The translations under genes were made by a program, and so were the position numbers. A DNA stretch of 64,000 nucleotides from Brevibacillus massiliensis (GTDB lineage: Bacteria; Bacillota; Bacilli; Brevibacillales; Brevibacillaceae). Under the pieces are notes generated by a model, which was not told the origin of the DNA, did no database searches, and worked only from the letters and a program-made list of their open reading frames with translations. The stretch is from contig NZ_HE978544.1 in the NCBI RefSeq assembly GCF_000311785.1, forward strand, positions 160,183 through 224,182, written 5' to 3'. Below, one piece after another: positions 1 to 7,571 of this stretch. The first letter of the stretch is position 1. The number at the start of each line of letters is the position of its first letter.

Positions 1-476
1 AGGCTTGGTTCAATCGCCAGTGCTCTGGCCAAATTGACACGCTGCTGCATTCCTCCGGACAGCTGGTATGGATAATGGGAAGAGAATCCATCCAAACCGA
101 CTAAATGAAGCAGTTCTTCCCCCCGTTCCCTCCGTTTTTTCTTGTCGACCCCTGCCAGTTCCAATCCATAGATGATGTTGTCCAACGTCGTTCGCCAGGG
201 AAACAGCGAGGCTTGCTGAAAAACGACCCCTCGATCCCGGCCCGGGCCTTTGATCGCCCGGCCATTCAACAGGATTTCTCCGTGTTTGATCGGCTGAAAC
301 CCGGCGATTGCGCCAAGCAGCGTCGATTTCCCGCAGCCGCTTGGCCCGACGATGCAGACGAACTCCCCTTCTCTCACTTTCAAGGAGAGGTCGGAAACAG
401 CGGTTACCTCCTTTCCATCCTTTAGCGGGTACGTAATCGTTACATTACGGGCATGAAGCTTGGTCAGATCGTTCAA
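1..476 (-). CDS. ABC transporter ATP-binding protein, nitrate/sulfonate/taurine type (3' end beyond window)
   Basis: The N-terminal part of an ABC ATPase that would energise uptake of a small anion or organic acid at the cytoplasmic face of the membrane. The translation shows Walker A (VGPSGCGKSTLL) and the ABC signature (LSGGMQQR), and the frame runs off the left edge without a stop. The start is taken as TTG at 476 because AAGGAGG lies about 8 nt upstream and the family N-terminus follows at once. It sits behind an exact sigma-54 promoter and downstream of a sigma-54 activator gene in the same orientation, so it is probably the first or an early gene of that activator's target operon. The substrate cannot be inferred from this fragment. 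The family (NrtD/SsuB/TauB) is recognised from the motifs only. Confidence 0.85.
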   Translation of the reverse strand, partial: MNDLTKLHARNVTITYPLKDGKEVTAVSDLSLKVREGEFVCIVGPSGCGKSTLLGAIAGFQPIKHGEILLNGRAIKGPGRDRGVVFQQASLFPWRTTLDNIIYGLELAGVDKKKRRERGEELLHLVGLDGFSSHYPYQLSGGMQQRVNLARALAIEPS

Positions 477-531
477 ACAGTGTTCGCCTCCTTGTCGTTG
501 ATGTGCTGTTGCCTGCTCGTACAATGCAAGC

Positions 532-548
532 TGCAAAATCAATGCCAA
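532..548 (-). promoter_or_regulatory. Sigma-54 (SigL) -24/-12 promoter
   Basis: On the minus strand the sequence reads TTGGCATTGATTTTGCA, with the GG (-24) and GC (-12) doublets exactly 10 nt apart, matching the sigma-54 consensus. It lies about 55 nt upstream of the TTG start of the ABC ATPase gene and downstream of a palindromic enhancer-like element. The assignment is from sequence alone. Confidence 0.8.
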
Positions 549-596
549 CTGTCAGAACATTCATAATGGCGCAAATGCAGAGTGCGAATGTAACGT

Positions 597-640
597 ATTG
601 TTTCAAATTTGAAACAATAATTGTTTCCACTGTTTCGAAA
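597..640. promoter_or_regulatory. Enhancer (UAS) array for a sigma-54 activator
   Basis: Positions 597-618 form a perfect 22-bp palindrome whose half is ATTGTTTCAAA. It overlaps a second perfect inverted repeat at 611-627 (GAAACAAT, one base, ATTGTTTC), and a third TTTCGAAA site lies at 633-640. The recurring half-site is TGTTTC/GAAACA. The array begins about 50 bp upstream of the sigma-54 promoter at 532-548, a usual enhancer distance. The activator encoded at 726-2654 is the obvious candidate to bind it (inference). Confidence 0.65.
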
Positions 641-661
641 TAAAACGAATGAAAAAGCACG

Positions 662-704
662 AAAAAACGTCCAGCTCTCCTTGTTTGTAGGAAGAGCTGA
701 ACGT
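662..704 (-). terminator. Rho-independent terminator after the PrpR_N-type activator gene
   Basis: On the minus strand a stem of about 13 bp (CGTTCAGCTCTTCC with GGAGAGCTGGACG, one G-U/mismatch) closes an 8-nt loop and is followed by six T residues. It starts about 20 nt after the stop codon of the activator gene, so the activator and the ABC genes are probably separate transcripts. Confidence 0.85.
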
Positions 705-725
705 TCCGCGTCCGCCATCTATCTT

Positions 726-2654
726 TTATAATTCTCCCCTGCACAGCCGCCACAGTGTCGTGCGGCTCACACCCAGCCGCTTTGCCAGTTCAGTGCGATT
801 CGAGTACCTGCAGGCTAATGCCTCGACCAACTGTTGTGTCATCTCCTTCAGACTGCCGGGGACGACCATGATTCGATCGTCTGCCGGACTCTCCGCCGAC
901 AACAGCGCCGCATGTGAAGTCATGGAATCGAGAATTTGCTGCATCGTCTCCGTTTCCTCCCCGCCTGTACCAGTGAGGATGACCCACCTCTCAACCATGT
1001 TTTCCAGTTCTCGAACATTCCCCGGCCAATGATATCGCAGACACCAATCGATTAAATCCGCCGGGAACGGTTTCGCGGTTAAACCTGTCAAACCCTCGTG
1101 CTTTTTTACGAGATGAACGATCAACGCGGGAATGTCATCCAATCGCTTCCGCAGCGGCGGCAATCTCAGGGGCAGCACATTAAGCCGGTAGAAAAGGTCG
1201 GGGCGAAACCGGCCGGCTTTCATTTCGACTTCCAGTTCAACGTTCGTTGCCGCAACAATTCGCACGTCAATCGGAATCACCCGGTCCCCACCAACGCGCA
1301 TGACCTCCTTCTCCTGCAAGACACGGAGGAGGCGCATCTGCAAGTGCGGTGAAATGCTTCCGATCTCATCCAAAAAGATCGTTCCGTTGTGGGCTTGTTC
1401 GAACACCCCGGAACGGCCGCCTTTTCTGGCACCGGTAAAAGCGCCATCGGTATAGCCGAACAATTCGCTTTCCAGCAGTTGTTCCGGAAGTGCGGAGCAG
1501 TTGACGGCGACAAACGGTCCCTTGCTGCGCCTTGCGTTAGCCTGATGCATGCTCTGGGCCAAAATCTCTTTTCCTGTACCGCTCTCCCCGTAGATTAAGA
1601 CAGTCGAATCCATCGCCCCGTACTTCCTCGCCAGTTCGACAACCTGCTTCATCCCGGAATCTTCTACGACCAAATCATCCAGTGAAAATTTTGAGACTAA
1701 TCCTTTTTTGTTCAAGTCTTTACGGATCTCCCGTTCCATATGTTGTATGCGTTGGATGTCATTCACTGTCACGACGGTACCAATCCGTTCCGTTCTGACG
1801 GCAATGTGTTCGGTGTACACCTTCAGTTCGGTTCCTTTGTTAATGACGACCTGATTTGTCAGTTCTCCGTCACCCGACTGCTGATACTCCTCCTCCCCGC
1901 CGGAGGGGAGAATCCCCAGTTCGGGCAGCGAGCGTCCGATGATCTGGCTGCTTGGCATCTGGAGCAGCTTTTCGATCTTCCGGTTGCACAATGTTACGGT
2001 GCCTTGCGGGTCGGTAATCATCAACCCCTCGGAAACGCTGTTAAAGATCGTCCGCAATTTTTCCAGGTGCTCCGCGTCCTGCCTGCGCATCGCTATCGCA
2101 TCTATGGCCCGATACACCGACTGCGCAATGCTGCGAACACTCATCTCTACCAGCACCGCTTTTAATCCGTACTGCTGTGCCAAAGCGACCGCATAGGCCG
2201 CCCCGACTACAACTACCTCGATCCCGTCGGCTTTGGCTCTTTTGGCGGACTCGATGAAGCCGTCCAGATCCTCGAAGTAGTATTGGCTGACGTTTGTGCC
2301 GATCATGTCCGTCAAATCGTTAAACTCATAGCTAAACTCTTTGTGCTCGTACCCCAGTACGGCTATCCGCTCACCCATTTGCCGGGCGATATACAGTGCT
2401 TTTAACACATCAAGGTCGGTCATGTGCGAACTGATGACGGGAATCTGCAGCTTCTGTCGGAGCATTCGATAGGTAATGCCCCTGCTGATCACCGCGTCAA
2501 CTTCCCCCGCTTCCACCAGAATCGTCACGCTTTCGACAGCCTTCTCCAGCACACCGTGAACCACTTTGATGGGAATGCCCAGCTCCCGCTCTACTTTCAA
2601 GACGATATCAGGCGCTTTTGGAAAAGGAAGATTCATGACAATTCTTGGCTCCAT
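726..2654 (-). CDS. Sigma-54-dependent transcriptional activator with PrpR_N sensory domain
   Basis: A 642-residue bacterial enhancer-binding protein. The order is a PrpR_N-type ligand-sensing domain (about residues 10-185), a PAS domain (about 205-310), a sigma-54 AAA+ domain with Walker A GESGTGKE near residue 354 and an intact GAFTGA loop near 404 that contacts sigma-54, and a Fis-type helix-turn-helix at the C-terminus (GVSRTTLWRL). The start at 2654 is preferred over an upstream in-frame ATG at 2714 because AGGAGG sits just before it. PrpR_N domains sense small organic acids or their CoA derivatives in known members; the ligand here is unknown. It reads toward the ABC transporter gene, whose promoter region has a sigma-54 site and a palindromic enhancer array. 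A terminator follows the gene. No defect was seen. Confidence 0.92.
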   Translation of the reverse strand: MEPRIVMNLPFPKAPDIVLKVERELGIPIKVVHGVLEKAVESVTILVEAGEVDAVISRGITYRMLRQKLQIPVISSHMTDLDVLKALYIARQMGERIAVLGYEHKEFSYEFNDLTDMIGTNVSQYYFEDLDGFIESAKRAKADGIEVVVVGAAYAVALAQQYGLKAVLVEMSVRSIAQSVYRAIDAIAMRRQDAEHLEKLRTIFNSVSEGLMITDPQGTVTLCNRKIEKLLQMPSSQIIGRSLPELGILPSGGEEEYQQSGDGELTNQVVINKGTELKVYTEHIAVRTERIGTVVTVNDIQRIQHMEREIRKDLNKKGLVSKFSLDDLVVEDSGMKQVVELARKYGAMDSTVLIYGESGTGKEILAQSMHQANARRSKGPFVAVNCSALPEQLLESELFGYTDGAFTGARKGGRSGVFEQAHNGTIFLDEIGSISPHLQMRLLRVLQEKEVMRVGGDRVIPIDVRIVAATNVELEVEMKAGRFRPDLFYRLNVLPLRLPPLRKRLDDIPALIVHLVKKHEGLTGLTAKPFPADLIDWCLRYHWPGNVRELENMVERWVILTGTGGEETETMQQILDSMTSHAALLSAESPADDRIMVVPGSLKEMTQQLVEALACRYSNRTELAKRLGVSRTTLWRLCRGEL

Positions 2655-2714
2655 TGATTCCTCCTGCCGCAGAAACAGCCAATCTCGAGTGCGATTAAAG
2701 TTTATTTCCATCAT

Positions 2715-3045
2715 AGGTTTTAATATTCGAAATAGTCAATATTCAAATCAGGTAATTCAACCCGAAAATCCGGGCTGCCTTTCCCATCTCCCGCCTGCAG
2801 GGAAAGACTCGCCCGGATTCAGCACATCACACCCTTCTCCTCTGAAAGAAGAAGGCAAAGACCGTCACCGCCAGCCGAATCAAGTCAAACTGCTTATTTC
2901 GACGATCGTCTCCAGCGAGTATCCTCCAGTGGCCTGATTGCGCCATGGTCCGTCGCCTCCCATAGGCGGAGGGCCCATGTTCATGTTGCCGCGATTTTGG
3001 CCTGCCCCCATCTGCGGCAGCCGTCCCGCCGCGCTTTCCTTGTTC
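2715..3045. other. Intergenic or degenerate stretch without a supportable gene
   Basis: No complete gene is visible. On the minus strand one short frame gives a Gly/Met/Pro-rich peptide (NMNMGPPPMGG near 2960-2990) that joins directly to the broken end of the response regulator at about 3045. This looks like the tail of another protein left by a deletion. Neither end has a ribosome site. Confidence 0.4.
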
Positions 3046-3560
3046 TTTCGTCACGATCGTGTTGCGGTTATTCATCAGGTACTCCAGCAGCTCGTACTGC
3101 TTGCCGCCCAGCTTGATGATGTCGCCTTCGATGCAGACTTGATGCGTTTTCGTATTTGGCTGCAGATCTTTAAAGCGCATGATCTGTTCTCTAAAGTCCC
3201 CGAGTGTACGCCGAACGAGAGCTTCCAGATGCAGCAGCAGTTCCTCCCCGATGAAACGGCTTGACCAGGTAGTCGTCGGCTCCCTTTTTAAAGCTGCGTA
3301 TCTTGTCGTCAATGCCATCCTTGGCGGTCAGCATGATGACGGGAGTCGCGATTTGCCGGCATCGCAGCTCTTCCAACACCTCGTACCCGTTCATATGCGG
3401 CAGCATGATGTCCAGGATGATCACATCGAATATATTTTGCGAGGCCAAAAACAAACCTCTCCTCGCCTTCGAACGCTTGCGTGGCCTCAAACATCGGCCG
3501 TGCCGTTTCGCGTATCGTGTCGGAAAGTTGTCGATCGTCTTCAATAAATAACAATTTCAT
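3046..3560 (-). pseudogene. OmpR-family response regulator, frameshifted and truncated
   Basis: Three minus-strand frames must be joined to recover the family sequence. The gene starts with MKLLFIEDD at 3560 behind GAGGTG, continues in a second frame with the phosphoacceptor region DVIILDIMLPHMNGYEVL, and ends in a third with KQYELLEYLMNNRN from the winged-helix domain. The DNA-binding domain stops after TIVTKEQ, where homologues continue with the recognition helix, and runs into unrelated sequence. At least two frameshifts and a 3' deletion make it non-functional. No partner sensor kinase remains nearby, so a two-component pair was probably lost by deletion (inference). Confidence 0.85.
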
Positions 3561-3665
3561 GGACAGCACCTCTATGAAAAATCGCCGGGACTACTATGTC
3601 CAAAATGAGAGATTTACGCAACCGGCAGCTTGAAGAGAAGCGGCCCGCGGCCAAAAGATATCGCT

Positions 3666-4662
3666 TCATCGGTATACAGTCACCTGGGCTGCATATGGAT
3701 ACCCGAACCAGGATGACTGGTCATCTTTACCGGGGATAACAGGGGTTCTCCTGACGGCGAATTGCTCCGCGGGCAGCAGGTCTTCAATGAAGGGCAGCCC
3801 GGGAGCGTAATAGAAGGACCCTGCATGTTTAATGGAATGCAGGATCTCCATGTACTTTTCCGCGTATTGGCGGGGCTGTCCATCCCTTCGCAGATGATGG
3901 TGCCTGAAGTGATTGGAAAAGGCCATGTGGGAGATGACCGTTCCCCAAGTGTTTGCTTCAAAAGAAAAAGACAGCCAATCTGCCCGATGCATGTATCCAT
4001 CGGTCTCGCAAAATTTATCGATCCCATATGCCTCACAGCCGTTTTCCCGCAGGAAGCGAACCAGCTTGCCCTCTTTTCCCGCGCCGATATTAAGGATCGG
4101 TTCTTGAAGCTGGGACAATTCGATTCCGAGCAGACGGATTTGGAGTTCCGGGGTATATTCATGACAGGGGATTTCAAACAATTGGTTGATTGTCCGCAAA
4201 CCGCCAAACAATGCAGTATTCCGGATGCTGCCGAGATAGGTTCGCAGCGATTGAAAGTGTGCGGCGATCAGGAATTGTATTTCGCCGAGCAGCCGTTCTC
4301 TGCTGTCAATCCGGAGGAGATCGCTGACAGCCAGCCCCCAGGTACGACAAGTAGATGTTGCAAAGCTCGGTTTTCTCGCGGGGGGTCAGGACAACGAACT
4401 GGTTTACCTCCAGCAATCTGCTCTCCAGGCAATTCGCCAAATGCTCGGCCAGGAGATGTCGGACCGTTCGCTCACCCGCTTCCAGTCCGGACGCCAAAAG
4501 GAGGCGGATCTCCCGGCGGTAGCGATAGGTAAAGTCGACCATTTCCGCTGATACTCCGATCTCTTCCGCCCGGCAGGTGAACAGATTCTTGTTGCGATTT
4601 ACTTGAAACTGCAAATTGGTCAGAAAAAAAACTTTCTGCAACAAGTCCCTTAAATGTTCCAT
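3666..4662 (-). pseudogene. Class I SAM-dependent methyltransferase-like protein, single frameshift
   Basis: Two frames together give about 331 residues. The N-terminal part (MEHLRDLLQKVF, start 4662 behind AAGGAGG at only 4 nt spacing) has no domain I recognise. The C-terminal half carries a methyltransferase motif I (LNIGAGKEGKLV) followed by YGIDKF, typical of SAM binding. The frames meet at a run of five C residues at 4335-4339, and changing its length by one restores a single open frame, so this may be a sequencing error rather than a dead gene. It stands alone between the response-regulator remnant and the badH-like operon. The substrate is unknown. Confidence 0.65.
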
Positions 4663-4718
4663 ACATCCTCCTTCAACCTGGATCAATCCGAAGTCTATCT
4701 ATAGTATACACACGATCA

Positions 4719-4756
4719 AGCACGGATGAAAAACCCGCAGCCGGGACATCCGTGCT
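4719..4756 (-). terminator. Hairpin terminator at the end of the cyclohexanecarboxyl-CoA operon
   Basis: A perfect stem (GCACGGATG with CATCCGTGC) with an 18-nt loop begins about 10 nt after the stop codon of the badH-like gene. The T-run is better on the plus strand (five T) than on the minus strand (TT then GATC), so minus-strand termination may be weak. Confidence 0.55.
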
Positions 4757-4766
4757 TTTTCCTGCC

Positions 4767-5516
4767 CTAGACCATGGTCAAACCGCCGCTGACCGACAGG
4801 GTTTGGCCGGTGACGTAATTCGCTTCATCGGAGGCAAAATAGGCGACGGCACCGGCAATATCCTCCGGGTGCGCCAACCTGCGGAAGGGAATCACCTTCT
4901 CCAGTGCCTCCGCGATCCCCCGGTTATACGTTCCAATCTCCGCGAACAGCGGCGTGTCGGCGGGACCCGGCGCAACACAGTTGACATTGATTTTGTACCG
5001 CGCCATTTCCCGGGCCAGCGTCTTGGTAAAGGCGATCACTCCGCCTTTGGCTGCCGAGTACACCGCCTCCCCGCTTGAACCCACCCTTCCGGCATCGGAG
5101 GCGATGTTGACGACCTTTCCGTACCCGTGTTCGATCATCAGCGGCAAGATCACTTTACAGGTGTGAATTTGGCCCATCAGGTTGATTTTTATCACCTTGT
5201 CCCAGGTCTCCGGCTCGCTTTGCAAAAAAGGCTCCACCTTATCCCACCCGGCGTTATTCACCAGGACGTCAATTTTTCCGTAATGTGCCTTAACCTTCTC
5301 CACCGCCTCGCCCACAGCGGCCAGGCTCGTCACATCACAGGGGATCGCGGCGGCCTCTCCGCCGCTTTCTTCGATGAGACGGACCGTTTCGTTCGCGTTC
5401 TCCAGATTGATATCCGCCGCCGCCACCGCCATCCCGCGGGCAGCCAGCGTTCGCGCTATGGCTTGGCCTATTCCCCTTCCGGCGCCGGTCACAAAGGCGA
5501 TGCGCTGTTTTGTCAT
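4767..5516 (-). CDS. badH: Short-chain dehydrogenase, likely 2-hydroxycyclohexanecarboxyl-CoA dehydrogenase (BadH-like)
   Basis: A 249-residue classical SDR enzyme: cofactor motif TGAGRGIGQ near residue 10, NNAG near 88, catalytic Ser in NIASDAGRVGSS and Tyr-Lys in YSAAKGG near 155-159. The family oxidises a secondary alcohol with NAD(P)+. It resembles BadH, which converts 2-hydroxy- to 2-ketocyclohexanecarboxyl-CoA. Its direct neighbour is a BadI-like ring-opening hydrolase, followed upstream by an acyl-CoA dehydrogenase, and this context is the main reason for choosing BadH over a generic FabG. It is the last gene of the operon. GGGAGG precedes the ATG. Other FabG-like roles cannot be excluded from sequence alone. 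Confidence 0.75.
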   Translation of the reverse strand: MTKQRIAFVTGAGRGIGQAIARTLAARGMAVAAADINLENANETVRLIEESGGEAAAIPCDVTSLAAVGEAVEKVKAHYGKIDVLVNNAGWDKVEPFLQSEPETWDKVIKINLMGQIHTCKVILPLMIEHGYGKVVNIASDAGRVGSSGEAVYSAAKGGVIAFTKTLAREMARYKINVNCVAPGPADTPLFAEIGTYNRGIAEALEKVIPFRRLAHPEDIAGAVAYFASDEANYVTGQTLSVSGGLTMV

Positions 5517-5549
5517 GGCATGTTTCCCTCCCGTGTCATATTGAAGCTG

Positions 5550-6347
5550 CTATTTTCTGAACCTGGCAAAATTGACCTGCCGCTTTTCCACAAAGGCATT
5601 TCGCCCTTCCATGGCCTCCTCCGTATTGTAGAACATGGCGAGGCTGCCCATCGCCAGTTGGGAAATCCCCTCGATATTGGCGCTGTCGGCATTAAACGAA
5701 TACTTCAGCATCTTCAGCGCCGTCGGACTCTTCTCCAGGATTTGCCGGCACCAGTCCTCCGTTTCCGCCATCAGGTTTTCATGGGAGACGACCTTGTTGA
5801 CCAGCCCCATCTGCAGCGCCTCCTCCGCTGTGTACTGCCGGCACAGGTACCATATTTCCCGCGCTTTTTTCTCGCCCACGATTCTGGCCAGGTAGGCGCT
5901 GCCGAATCCGGCGTCATAGCTGCCCACTTTGGGGCCAGATTGGCCAAAAATGGCTCGGTCCGAAGCGATGGTCAGATCGCAGATGACATGCAGCACGTGC
6001 CCCCCGCCGATCGCATAGCCGTTTACGGCGGCGATGACCGGCTTGGGGATATTGCGGATTGCGGCGTGCAGCGCCTCTACCTCCAGTCCAATGCCGCCCG
6101 CGAGGCCGCCGGAACCGTCATACCCCTTGGAATCCCGTTCTTTCTGGTCCCCTCCGGCGCAAAAAGCTTTATCTCCCGCTCCGGTCAGCACCACGACGCC
6201 GATCTGATTGTCATCCCAGGCGTCGCGGAAGGCCCAGATCATCTCCCGGACGGTCCGGGCGCGAAATGCGTTGTAGACACGCGGCCGATTGATCGTAATT
6301 TTGGCTGTCCCCTGCTTTTTTTCATAGAGAATATCCGTCAGTTCCAT
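5550..6347 (-). CDS. badI: 2-ketocyclohexanecarboxyl-CoA hydrolase (BadI-like crotonase)
   Basis: A 265-residue crotonase-fold enzyme related to MenB. In known BadI it hydrolytically opens the six-membered ring of 2-ketocyclohexanecarboxyl-CoA to pimelyl-CoA. Recognisable stretches are [12 protein letters not shown] (oxyanion-hole region), [13 protein letters not shown], and the BadI/MenB-like block [19 protein letters not shown] followed by [12 protein letters not shown]. The start at 6347 is set by GGGAGG about 8 nt upstream; an in-frame ATG at 6428 would overlap the preceding gene's end and lacks family sequence. It lies between the acyl-CoA dehydrogenase and badH-like genes in one minus-strand operon. 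MenB (naphthoate synthase) is the alternative, but no menaquinone genes are nearby. Confidence 0.82.
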   Translation of the reverse strand: MELTDILYEKKQGTAKITINRPRVYNAFRARTVREMIWAFRDAWDDNQIGVVVLTGAGDKAFCAGGDQKERDSKGYDGSGGLAGGIGLEVEALHAAIRNIPKPVIAAVNGYAIGGGHVLHVICDLTIASDRAIFGQSGPKVGSYDAGFGSAYLARIVGEKKAREIWYLCRQYTAEEALQMGLVNKVVSHENLMAETEDWCRQILEKSPTALKMLKYSFNADSANIEGISQLAMGSLAMFYNTEEAMEGRNAFVEKRQVNFARFRK

Positions 6348-6387
6348 TGCCTTTCCTCCCATCTTTCTCCCTGCATAAAAATCGTCT

Positions 6388-7543
6388 TTAATAGGGGCGA
6401 AATTCCTTTCCCAACAGCTCCCGGGCAATGACGATCTGCTGAATCTGGGCCGTGCCGTCCCCGATCTCCAGTCCGATCACATCCCGCAGCCGCTGTTCGA
6501 TCGGCATCTCTTTGGTATACCCGTAATGCCCATGCAGCAGCAGGCACTGGTGAATGGTCTCCTCGGCCACTTTGGGGCCCCACCACTTGCACATAGCTGC
6601 TTCTGTCGTGTGCGGCCTGCCTTGATCCCGCAGCCACAGCCCACGACAGCACTGCCAGCGAACCAGCTCCATCTGCGTGAAGTGGGTCACGATCGGAAAA
6701 AGAGACGCCTTCAAACCTGGCCAACGGCTGCCCGAAAGCATGCCGCGTTTTGACGTGATCGATCGTTTCCTCCAACGTTTGCATGGCGGCGCCCAGGCAC
6801 TGCAGTCCGATCAGGATGCGGCTGAGGTCAAATCCGTTCATCACCTGGTAGAATCCGCGATTTTCCTCGCCGATCAGGCTGGACGCCGGTATTTCGACCT
6901 TGTCGAAGTAGAGCGAACCCCGGCCAATCGGCACGTTCCCCATGTCTTCATACCTGCTGCGTTCGATGCCGGGAAGGTCTGCCGGCACCAGGAATGCGCT
7001 CACACCGCGGGCGCCGGGCTCTGCTCCCGTTCTGGCAAACACGATGAACGCATCCGCGACCGTCGCCATGCTGATTCCCGATTTTTCGCACGAGATCAGG
7101 TAAGCGTCTCCCCGCCGCTCCGCCTTCGTGCGCATCCCCGCTGCATCCGATCCCGCCCCGGGTTCGGTAATGGCGATGCCGATGATTTTGTCCCCGCAGG
7201 CGAGCGGCGGCAGCCAGGACCGCTTCAGTTCTTCCGACGCGTGCTTGCCGAGGATTTCCGCGATGAGCGCATTGAGCATCACAGCATAGGTCATGTTAAA
7301 ATCCCCGCGCCCGATTTCTTCCGCGGCAATCCCCGCTGTCACACAGTCCGCCTCGCTGCCTCCGTACTCGGCAGGCACTCGCAGCCCCGTAATCCCTAAT
7401 CGGCCCATTTTTTTCCACGTCTCCCGAGAAAATGCGCCCTGCCGATCCCATTGCATGTAGTACGGCAAGAGCTCAGACCTGGAAAAATCCCTGAGTACCC
7501 GGCGAAGCTCTTCCTGCTCCCCGGTAAATGAGAAATCTACCAT
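6388..7543 (-). pseudogene. Acyl-CoA dehydrogenase (cyclohexanecarboxyl-CoA dehydrogenase-like), one-base frameshift
   Basis: An FAD-dependent acyl-CoA dehydrogenase that would introduce the first double bond into the ring thioester. The first frame has the N-terminal and middle domains (ITEPGAGSDAAG is the flavin-binding signature) up to FGQPLARFEGVSF. The family sequence then continues in another frame (PIVTHFTQMELV to LLGKEFRPY), with the conserved GHYGYTKEMPIEQRLRD block. Removing one T from the five-T run near 6690 joins them into about 384 residues, the normal length. A homopolymer error is therefore as likely as real inactivation. The start at 7543 has GAGGGAG upstream. It begins just after the stop of the ligase/sigma-54 chimera and precedes the badI-like gene. 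Confidence 0.8.
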
Positions 7544-7571
7544 CCGTTTTGCTCCCTCTTTTCGCAAACAC

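Noticed and set aside
5127-6431. A 434-residue plus-strand frame
   Set aside because: It is antisense to badH- and badI-like genes.
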